A DNA stretch of 64,000 bases from Cytobacillus sp. IB215665 (GTDB lineage: Bacteria > Bacillota > Bacilli > Bacillales > SM2101): assembly GCF_033963835.1 (NCBI RefSeq), contig NZ_JAXBME010000002.1, forward strand, positions 310,001 through 374,000. The letters run 5' to 3'. Of the stretch, positions 57,738-64,000 are shown piece by piece (the stretch's first letter is position 1; each line of letters opens with the position of its first letter). A program made the position numbers and the translations under genes. The notes below the pieces were generated by a model. That model worked only from the letters and a program-made list of their open reading frames with translations, had not been told where the DNA came from and did no database searches.

Positions 57738-58190
57738 ATGAATCGAGTCTTACTGATTAACGGACCTAACCTTAACCGGCTTGGTAAAAGGGAACCAACA
57801 GTATATGGAGTTGAGACATTAGAATCATTAGAAAAAAAATTAGATATATTTGCAAAGGACCAGCAAGTAGAACTTCATTGCTTCCAATCAAATCATGAAG
57901 GTGAAATCATAGATAAAATCCATCTGGCAGCAGATAACTATGATGGGGTGATCATTAATCCAGGTGCATTCACTCATTATAGCTATGCAATTTTAGATGC
58001 GATTTCGAGTATCTCTACACCTGTCATAGAGGTCCATATTTCAAATGTTCATGCTCGTGAGTCATTTCGACATGTGTCAGTAACAGCTCCTGCTACAATA
58101 GGACAGATTGTTGGCCTTGGTACCTATGGTTATAAACTTGCTTTATTAGCATTAATAGAAAAAATAAGGGGAAGTGAAAATAATGAGTAA
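57738..58190 (+). CDS. aroQ: 3-dehydroquinate dehydratase, type II
   Basis: 150 residues. Dehydrates 3-dehydroquinate in the shikimate pathway. NGPNLNRLGKREPTVYG at the N-terminus contains the catalytic arginine and tyrosine (near 19 and 24), QSNHEGEIID is near 57, and the histidine lies in EVHISNVHARESFRH near 98-111. Followed by yqhT with an 8-bp overlap. Confidence 0.95.
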   Translation: MNRVLLINGPNLNRLGKREPTVYGVETLESLEKKLDIFAKDQQVELHCFQSNHEGEIIDKIHLAADNYDGVIINPGAFTHYSYAILDAISSISTPVIEVHISNVHARESFRHVSVTAPATIGQIVGLGTYGYKLALLALIEKIRGSENNE

Positions 58191-59244
58191 ATTAACAAAA
58201 CTCCGTGAACAATTTTCCTCACACGACATTGATGGATTGTTAATTACAAATGGCTATAACCGTCGATATATTACAGGTTTTACTGGAACTGCAGGTGTAG
58301 CGATAGTTAGCTTACATAAGGCGGTTTTTATTACTGATTTCCGCTATGTTGAACAGGCAAATAAACAGATTCAAGGCTTTGATATTGTTCAGCATACTGC
58401 TCCCATTATGGAAGAGGTTGCAAAACAAGCTGAGTTAATGGGGATTAAAAAATTAGGATTTGAACAAGATAACATGACCTTTTCTACATATAAGTCATAT
58501 GAAAAGGAGTGTAGTGCAGAGTTAATTCCAGTTTCAGGTGCGATTGAAAAGTTACGGTTGATAAAGTCGGAGTCTGAGATTAAGATATTAAAGGAAGCTA
58601 CGCAAATAGCAGATGCTGCTTATGAACATATTTTGCAATTTATTAGACCGGGAATTACTGAGTTAGATGTGTCAAATGAGCTAGAATTTTTCATGAGAAA
58701 GCAAGGAGCCGTTTCCTCTTCATTTGATATTATTGTGGCTTCTGGCTATCGTTCAGCACTACCACATGGTGTTGCTAGCGATAAAGTGATTGAAACAGGA
58801 GAATTTGTTACGTTAGATTTTGGGGCTTATTACAAAGGGTATTGTTCGGACATTACACGAACAGTAGCAGTAGGTGAGGTAAGCGAAGAGCTTAAAAATA
58901 TTTATCATATCGTATTAGAAGCACAAATGCGTGGCATGAAAGGAATCAAGCCTGGTATGACAGGTAAAGAAGCTGATGCATTAACACGTGATTATATTCA
59001 GGAAAAAGGTTATGGTGAATACTTTGGACATTCAACAGGTCACGGATTAGGTATGGAAGTACATGAAAGTCCATCTCTTTCGTTTAAATCTGATACAGCA
59101 CTAGTACCTGGAATGGTCGTCACAGTAGAACCTGGTATATATGTTGCTGGTCTTGGTGGGGTACGAATAGAGGATGATACAGTTATTACTGAGGATGGAA
59201 ATGAATCACTTTCTCATTCAACAAAAGAGCTAATTATATTGTAA
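58183..59244 (+). CDS. yqhT: Xaa-Pro dipeptidase/aminopeptidase, M24B (YqhT)
   Basis: 353 residues: creatinase-like N-terminal domain (1-125) and pita-bread catalytic domain. The five metal ligands are seen: Asp in LDFGAYYKGYCSDITRT (two), His in HSTGHGLG, Glu in VEPGIY and Glu in VRIEDD. Cytoplasmic proline-peptidase activity is inferred from the family. ATG 58183 follows AAGGGGAAG; overlaps aroQ. Confidence 0.93.
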   Translation: MSKLTKLREQFSSHDIDGLLITNGYNRRYITGFTGTAGVAIVSLHKAVFITDFRYVEQANKQIQGFDIVQHTAPIMEEVAKQAELMGIKKLGFEQDNMTFSTYKSYEKECSAELIPVSGAIEKLRLIKSESEIKILKEATQIADAAYEHILQFIRPGITELDVSNELEFFMRKQGAVSSSFDIIVASGYRSALPHGVASDKVIETGEFVTLDFGAYYKGYCSDITRTVAVGEVSEELKNIYHIVLEAQMRGMKGIKPGMTGKEADALTRDYIQEKGYGEYFGHSTGHGLGMEVHESPSLSFKSDTALVPGMVVTVEPGIYVAGLGGVRIEDDTVITEDGNESLSHSTKELIIL

Positions 59245-59328
59245 CCTTCATTTAATATGGTTTGAAATACACATAACATCATTAAACGACTAATTAGTAT
59301 ATTTACAAAATGGGAGGATATAACAGAA

Positions 59329-59886
59329 ATGATTTCAGTTAATGATTTTAGAACAGGATTAACGGTAGAAGTAGACGGAGGTATTTGGAGAGTAATAGAT
59401 TTCCAACATGTAAAACCAGGAAAAGGAGCAGCGTTTGTTAGATCTAAGCTTCGTAACCTTCGTACAGGTGCTATTCAAGAAAAAACTTTCCGTGCAGGAG
59501 AAAAAGTAGGGAAAGCACAAATCGATAATCGCAAAATGCAATATTTATATGCGAATGGTGATCAACATGTATTTATGGATAATCATACTTATGAACAAAT
59601 TGAGTTACCTGAGACTCAAATCGAATATGAATTGAAATTCTTAAAAGAAAACATGCCAGTTGCTATCATGATGTATCAAGGTGAAACAATCGGAGTAGAA
59701 CTACCGAACTCAGTAGAATTAGTCGTAACAGAAACAGAACCTGGTATTAAAGGGGATACTGCTTCGGGAGGATCAAAGCCAGCAACTACTGAAACTGGGC
59801 TAATTGTTCAAGTTCCATTCTTCGTAAACGAAGGGGATAAGTTAGTCATTAATACTACAGATGGTACTTACGTTTCACGCGCATAA
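59329..59886 (+). CDS. efp: Elongation factor P
   Basis: 185 residues, three OB-like beta domains. Rescues ribosomes stalled on polyproline. The modified-lysine loop [10 protein letters not shown] (residues 27-36, Lys32) is intact; in Bacillus this lysine carries 5-aminopentanol. The C-terminal [21 protein letters not shown] is typical. RBS GGGAGG. Follows yqhT as in B. subtilis. Confidence 0.97.
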   Translation: MISVNDFRTGLTVEVDGGIWRVIDFQHVKPGKGAAFVRSKLRNLRTGAIQEKTFRAGEKVGKAQIDNRKMQYLYANGDQHVFMDNHTYEQIELPETQIEYELKFLKENMPVAIMMYQGETIGVELPNSVELVVTETEPGIKGDTASGGSKPATTETGLIVQVPFFVNEGDKLVINTTDGTYVSRA

Positions 59887-59949
59887 TTGTTGAGAGCAAT
59901 CCAAGCTGACAACCAATCTGAGCTTATATATTAAAATATAATATTCAAC

Positions 59950-59997
59950 AAAAAACACTCATGTACTTGAATCAAGTGTACATGGGTGTTTTTTGTG
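59950..59997 (+). terminator. Terminator after efp
   Basis: AAAAACACTCATGTAC / GTGTACATGGGTGTTTTTT hairpin. Nothing recognisable from there to the tandem repeat except GC-richer sequence. Confidence 0.9.
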
Positions 59998-60115
59998 CAC
60001 TTTTTCAGAGATGATTAGCCGAGTGCTTGTGCAGGAATCAGGATGACGACCTTCCACCGTTGCACACAGGACGTGTGCTGATGTTAGGTGGAATTGGGGT
60101 GCCTTCCGCTTTTCT

Positions 60116-60490
60116 ACTTGGCTAGCTTCGACTCCTTGCCTCTCGAGGTTACTTTAGCCATACTCCCGAAGTCAAAAAATGCCTTCTAGTGTATGGCTTC
60201 CAGTGCTTGTCGCCGATAAGCAGGTGCCTTCCGCTTTTCTATTTGTCTAGCTCCAGCGCATATCCCCTCGAGGTCGCTTCGTCATATCAATCGAAGGCAA
60301 AAAGCGCCTTCAAGTGATATAACTCCAGCGCTTGTCGGGGATGGGCAATGCGCTTCCGCTTTTCTATTTGTCTAGCTCCAGCGCATATCCCCTCGAGGTC
60401 GCTTCGTCATATCAATCGAAGGCAAAAAGCGCCTTCAAGTGATATAACTCCAGCGCTTGTCGGGGATGAGCAATGCGCTTCCGCTTTTCT
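60116..60490 (+). repeat. Three tandem 125-bp structured repeat units
   Basis: Units at 60116-60240, 60241-60365 and 60366-60490, exactly 125 bp each. Units 2 and 3 differ at one base (G at 60344, A at 60469). Unit 1 is clearly diverged. Each unit can fold: ATATCA...GAAGGC pairs with GCCTTC...TGATAT, and ATCCCC with GGGGAT. GC-rich against AT-rich surroundings. It resembles dispersed intergenic elements I associate with Bacillaceae genomes (CTCGAGGTCGCTTC, CGCTTCCGCTTTTCT), but I cannot name the family. Confidence 0.92.
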
Positions 60491-60503
60491 TCAATAGTTG
60501 CAG

Positions 60504-60532
60504 TCATAAAGTGGTCAAGCTGACCATACATT
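60504..60532 (+). promoter_or_regulatory. Sigma-E promoter of the spoIIIA operon
   Basis: -35-like TCATAAA at 60504, 14-bp spacer, -10 CATACATT at 60525, the sigma-E form. The spacer holds the inverted repeat GGTCA-agc-TGACC (60513-60525). Mother-cell expression fits the operon's known role. Confidence 0.75.
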
Positions 60533-60632
60533 GTGTTATAAGGACGTTCAAGGAGAAGTAGGGTTTTAGCAAAGGCTCATTTATGAAGAGTATTGAAATT
60601 ATTGAGATGTTCCTTTAATGGGGGGTGGAAAA

Positions 60633-61556
60633 ATGGATGAGGTTTATAATGTATTGCCACAGTCAATCTCTCTTCTTCTTACAAAATATTCTCCATCGAC
60701 CCTCAAACAAATAGAAGAAATACGAGTAAGAGTTTCGAAACCACTAGAAGTTATTATTGATGGTAAACCACAGTTTCATCCATATTTGGTTACACATGAG
60801 GATGGACGCCAACTTCTAAATAAAATAAGCCAATATTCAATTTATACGTTAGAAGAGGAGCTTAGGAGAGGGTACATTACAATTGAAGGTGGACATCGGG
60901 TTGGCTTGGCAGGGAAGGTTATAACAGAAAGTGGGAACGTAAAAGCGATTCGAAATGTGTCTTCTTTTAATATTCGAATTGCAAAGCAAAAGATAGGTGT
61001 GGCAAATCATTTAACTAATTATTTATATAACAACCGATGGCTAAATACTATTATAATCGGTCCACCGCAAACTGGAAAAACAACTCTACTTAGAGATATT
61101 ACGCGGTTAATAAGTTTAGGGATAGCTGATGAGAATATCCAGTCATGTAAGGTAGGTATAGTTGATGAACGTTCTGAAATAGCTGGTAGTGTCAATGGTA
61201 TCCCACAGCATGATCTTGGAGAAAGGGTAGATATCCTTGATGCTTGCCCAAAAGCAGAGGGTATGATGATGATGATTCGTTCTATGAGCCCTGATGTGCT
61301 AGTAGTGGATGAAATAGGTAGAGTAGAAGATAGTGAGGCGATATTAGAAGCAGTAAACGCAGGTGTGAGATTATTTGTGACTGTACATGGGTACGAATGG
61401 CAGGATTTAAAAAAGCGTCCATCTCTTAGGCCCATTCTTGAAATGGAAGTGTTTGATAGGTTTATAGAATTAACAAGAAGGAATGGACCAGGTACTGTTT
61501 CGCGAGTATTGAATGCTAGAGGTGAAAACATCATGAGTAAAGTGAGAGTGACCTAA
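60633..61556 (+). CDS. spoIIIAA: Stage III sporulation protein AA (ATPase)
   Basis: 307 residues. AAA+/traffic-type ATPase of the SpoIIIA-SpoIIQ feeding-tube complex. Walker A GPPQTGKT spans residues 143-150, Walker B DVLVVDEIG is near 224, and an arginine-rich R-finger region precedes it (VDERSEIAG). ATG 60633 follows GGGGGGTGG and gives the B. subtilis length. Confidence 0.95.
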   Translation: MDEVYNVLPQSISLLLTKYSPSTLKQIEEIRVRVSKPLEVIIDGKPQFHPYLVTHEDGRQLLNKISQYSIYTLEEELRRGYITIEGGHRVGLAGKVITESGNVKAIRNVSSFNIRIAKQKIGVANHLTNYLYNNRWLNTIIIGPPQTGKTTLLRDITRLISLGIADENIQSCKVGIVDERSEIAGSVNGIPQHDLGERVDILDACPKAEGMMMMIRSMSPDVLVVDEIGRVEDSEAILEAVNAGVRLFVTVHGYEWQDLKKRPSLRPILEMEVFDRFIELTRRNGPGTVSRVLNARGENIMSKVRVT

Positions 61557-62069
61557 ATGAAGTTTCTTGGCGCAGTGATAATACTAATTGCTTCTACGTG
61601 GACAGGTTTTGAAGCTGCTAAGCAATTAACAGAGAGACCACGTCAACTTAGGCAGTTAAAGGTGGCATTACAATCACTCGAGGCAGAAATTATGTATGGT
61701 CATCTTCCGCTACATGATGCAGCTATGAATTTGGCAACTCAACTTCAAAAACCGCTCTCCTGGTTGTTTGAGGGTTTTGCGAAAAATCTAGAGGCAAGTG
61801 ATACAAGTGTAAAAGATGCTTGGAATAAGAGCTTACAGGAAGTATGGAAGTTTACATCTTTAAAAGCAGGAGAAATGGAGATACTTAGGCAATTTGGCGA
61901 GACTCTTGGTCAGCACGACCGTACTTCACAACAAAAGCATATTTTGTTAGCTTTAAATCATTTAGAAAGAGAAGAGAATGAGGCGAAGGAACAACAGTTA
62001 CGATATGAAAAAATGGTGAAAAGTTTAGGATTTTTAGGTGGTTTATTACTAATAATTTTATTGCTGTAG
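61557..62069 (+). CDS. spoIIIAB: Stage III sporulation protein AB
   Basis: 170 residues. N-terminal membrane helix (about 3-20), soluble helical domain with RPRQLRQLKVALQSLEAEIMYGHLPL (about 27-52), and a C-terminal hydrophobic helix (about 155-170). GspF-like part of the SpoIIIA secretion-type complex. ATG abuts the spoIIIAA stop. Confidence 0.92.
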   Translation: MKFLGAVIILIASTWTGFEAAKQLTERPRQLRQLKVALQSLEAEIMYGHLPLHDAAMNLATQLQKPLSWLFEGFAKNLEASDTSVKDAWNKSLQEVWKFTSLKAGEMEILRQFGETLGQHDRTSQQKHILLALNHLEREENEAKEQQLRYEKMVKSLGFLGGLLLIILLL

Positions 62070-62091
62070 TGATTAGGAGGAGAAGTACATC

Positions 62092-62298
62092 GTGGGCATA
62101 GATGTGGATGTCATATTTAAAATCGCTGGCGTAGGTATAGTAGTTGCATTTCTCCATACAATTTTAAAACAAATGGGAAAAGAAGATTACGCTCATTGGG
62201 TAACCTTATTAGGTTTTGTTTATATTTTGTTTATGGTAGCTTCAATAGTCGATGACTTATTTAAAAAAATTAAGTCAGTCTTTTTGTTTCAAGGGTAA
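62092..62298 (+). CDS. spoIIIAC: Stage III sporulation protein AC
   Basis: 68 residues, two membrane helices, matching SpoIIIAC nearly throughout (IFKIAGVGIVVAFLHTILKQMGKEDYA). GTG start after AGGAGGAG. Membrane subunit of the complex. Confidence 0.94.
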   Translation: MGIDVDVIFKIAGVGIVVAFLHTILKQMGKEDYAHWVTLLGFVYILFMVASIVDDLFKKIKSVFLFQG

Positions 62299-62313
62299 GC
62301 GAGGTGTTTAGTC

Positions 62314-62706
62314 ATTGAGATTGTTCAAATTGTTGGTATTGGTTTGATTGCTACGTTCTTAGCGATGATAGTCAATGAACAAAAACCATCATTTGCATTT
62401 TTACTCGTTGTGTTTGTTAGTTGTATTATTTTTCTTTTTCTAATAGATCAAATCTATGAAGTTATTCGAATGATAGAAAAAATAGCTGTGAATGCTAATG
62501 TGAATATGGTATACATCGAAACGATCATGAAGATTATTGGAATTGCATATATAGCAGAATTTGGAGCTCAAATTACTAAAGATGCAGGTCAAGGAGCAAT
62601 TGCTACTAAGATCGAATTAGCCGGCAAAATATTAATTTTAACGATGGCTATCCCTATTTTAACTGTCATCATTGAAACGATAATAAGATTAATCCCATCA
62701 ATATGA
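62314..62706 (+). CDS. spoIIIAD: Stage III sporulation protein AD (apparent ATT start)
   Basis: 130 residues if started at ATT 62314. The conserved N-terminus EIVQIVGIGLIATFL is encoded from that point, but between the in-frame TAA at 62296 and the TTG at 62344 there is no ATG, GTG or TTG. AGGTG lies about eight bases before ATT. The TTG at 62344 would delete ten conserved residues. Four membrane helices; highly conserved NANVNMVYIETIMKIIGIAYIAEFG (near 58-82). Confidence 0.85.
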   Translation: MEIVQIVGIGLIATFLAMIVNEQKPSFAFLLVVFVSCIIFLFLIDQIYEVIRMIEKIAVNANVNMVYIETIMKIIGIAYIAEFGAQITKDAGQGAIATKIELAGKILILTMAIPILTVIIETIIRLIPSI

Positions 62707-62786
62707 AACATATGGATAGAGGGGAAGTTAAATACCTTGCACGCTAATGTTCTAAAAGAGTTCACTTTATGTAGGAGGTAAACAAA

Positions 62787-63959
62787 TTGAAGCAACTATG
62801 TTTAATATTATGCGCTTCAGCTTTGTTTTTGTTTTTTTTCTTTCCGAATAATGTACAAGCATCTTCCCCTCAACAAGATTTTGTTGATCAACAGTTGGAG
62901 GCACTTGGGATTGAAGAGATTAAACAGTTTTGGGATGAAATAGTGACGAAGTATGGTGGCTTTTTACCTGAAAGCCAAAAAGGCAGTTTTTTTGATTTTG
63001 TCCGTGGTGAGAAAGATTTCTCAATTCAACAGTGGTTAATGGGGTTAGTAAAATTTTTATTTTACGAACTTGCGGCAAATGGAAAACTATTAGGAACTTT
63101 ACTAATGTTAACAATTTTAAGTATGTTTTTGCAAACAGTTCAGAATGCTTTTGAACAGCAAACGGTTAGTAAAGTGGCTTATGCCCTCGTATATATGGTG
63201 CTAATCATCATTGCTTTAAACAGCTTTCATATTGTTATCCAATTTACGAAAGAGGCAATAGAAGTCATGACAAATTTCATGATTGCGTTAATTCCGCTTT
63301 TATTAGCGCTAATTGCTACTTCTGGGGGAATTATCTCAGCTGCTTTTTTTCATCCGATCATTCTTCTTTTGATGAACACAAGTGGTTTACTAATAAATTA
63401 TATTGTCCTACCTCTACTATTCTTATCTGCATTATTAAGTATCGTAAGTACACTAACTGACCATTATAAAGTAACGCAATTGGCACAATTATTAAAAAGC
63501 ATAAGCATTGGCTTGCTTGGTACTTTTTTAACTGTATTTCTAGGCGTTATTTCAGTCCAAGGATCATCCTCAGCGGTGACAGATGGAATAACAATTCGCA
63601 CTGCTAAATTTGTAACAAACAATTTTGTCCCTGTCATCGGTCGAATCTTCACTGAAACGACTGATACAGTCATAAGTGCATCTTTACTATTAAAAAATAC
63701 TGTCGGTATAGTTGGAGTAGCAATTTTGTTATTAATTGCGGTATTCCCAGCGCTGAAAATATTATCAATAGCAGTTATTTATAAATTGACTGCAGCTTTG
63801 ATACAACCTATTGGCGGTGGACCTGTTATAGATTGCTTAGACATTATTAGCAAAAGTATTATCTATATTTTCGCTGCTTTAGCTATCGTATCCCTTATGT
63901 TTTTTCTAAGTATTACAGTAATAATTGCAGTTGGAAATATGACCATGATGGTGAGGTAG
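62787..63959 (+). CDS. spoIIIAE: Stage III sporulation protein AE
   Basis: 390 residues. Signal peptide (about 1-25, ending VQAS), a short extracellular part, then seven to eight membrane helices. ANGKLLGTLLMLTILSMFLQTVQNAFEQQTVSKVAYALVYM (about 95-135) is typical. TTG start after AGGAGGT. Membrane component of the SpoIIIA complex needed for forespore sigma-G activity. Confidence 0.94.
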   Translation: MKQLCLILCASALFLFFFFPNNVQASSPQQDFVDQQLEALGIEEIKQFWDEIVTKYGGFLPESQKGSFFDFVRGEKDFSIQQWLMGLVKFLFYELAANGKLLGTLLMLTILSMFLQTVQNAFEQQTVSKVAYALVYMVLIIIALNSFHIVIQFTKEAIEVMTNFMIALIPLLLALIATSGGIISAAFFHPIILLLMNTSGLLINYIVLPLLFLSALLSIVSTLTDHYKVTQLAQLLKSISIGLLGTFLTVFLGVISVQGSSSAVTDGITIRTAKFVTNNFVPVIGRIFTETTDTVISASLLLKNTVGIVGVAILLLIAVFPALKILSIAVIYKLTAALIQPIGGGPVIDCLDIISKSIIYIFAALAIVSLMFFLSITVIIAVGNMTMMVR

Positions 63960-63984
63960 TTTTTTATAGCTGATGAGGTGAATG

Positions 63985-64000
63985 ATGTGGAGTTTTTGCT
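63985..64000 (+). CDS. spoIIIAF: Start of spoIIIAF (cut by window end)
   Basis: GATGAGGTGA ribosome binding site followed by ATG TGG AGT TTT TGC; only five codons are inside the window. Identity comes from operon order only. Confidence 0.55.

Noticed and set aside
60116-60490. Regular tandem repeats as a possible CRISPR array
   Set aside because: The units are 125 bp with no unique spacers between short repeats, and no cas genes are present.

Overview
The window is a stretch of chromosome from a low-G+C, endospore-forming member of the Bacillaceae. Evidence for this is AT-rich DNA with strong AGGAGG-type ribosome binding sites and many TTG/GTG starts. The gene content is sporulation (spoIIIA operon, SpoVAF-like), competence (comG), LTA synthase and MntR genes. 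Gene order largely follows the B. subtilis yqgC to spoIIIAE segment. No prophage, integrase, transposase, CRISPR or secondary-metabolite cluster is visible. Gene names rest on sequence recognition and synteny, not on a database search.

Layout. 1-5.4 kb: Na+/phosphate cotransporter, yqgC-like, a CAU-anticodon tRNA, sodA, yqgE-like MFS transporter. 5.4-13 kb: pbpA, then the phosphate operon pstS-pstC-pstA-pstB-phoU behind a four-repeat PhoP box. 13-25 kb: yqzC/yqzD-like pair, rpmG, yqgN, a DUF92 gene, ldh, a HAD phosphatase, the rhomboid protease gene gluP, a spoVAF-like gene, yqgQ-glcK. 26-34.7 kb: envelope and housekeeping genes (yqgS-type LTA synthase, yqgT-type peptidase, yqgU-type lipoprotein, yqgW, yqgX, a MidA-type methyltransferase, yqgY) and a cysteine-rich HTH regulator. 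35-39 kb: the complete comGA-GG pseudopilus operon, followed by aroK and yqzE. 40-49.7 kb: yqhG/yqhH, a tandem glycine riboswitch with gcvT-gcvPA-gcvPB, yqhL and lipM (glycine cleavage plus lipoate assembly). 50-59.9 kb: a class II (B12) ribonucleotide reductase with candidate NrdR boxes, mntR, yqhO-yqhP-yqhQ-yqhR, aroQ-yqhT-efp. 60-64 kb: a three-unit tandem repeat, then spoIIIAA-AE behind a sigma-E-type promoter; spoIIIAF runs off the end.

The least expected material lies between the genes. (i) A degenerate family of about 65-170 bp intergenic elements has imperfect terminal inverted repeats (GGCTsTTTTCG...TTGTTGC). At least three copies are flanked by exact or 7/8-matching 8-bp direct repeats, so this looks like a non-autonomous MITE family, possibly ISL3-derived. 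Roughly 12-18 copies are recognisable. (ii) A second family of 125-bp structured repeats forms an exact-period tandem trio before spoIIIAA, with a diverged copy between the glycine riboswitch terminator and gcvT. (iii) Several regulatory sites can be read directly: the PhoP box, tandem NrdR boxes, ECF-sigma promoters before LTA synthase and yqgU, and a palindrome over the cysteine-rich regulator's promoter. (iv) Two conserved genes appear to use rare starts: CTG for comGD and ATT for spoIIIAD. No clear new enzymatic or defence system was found.
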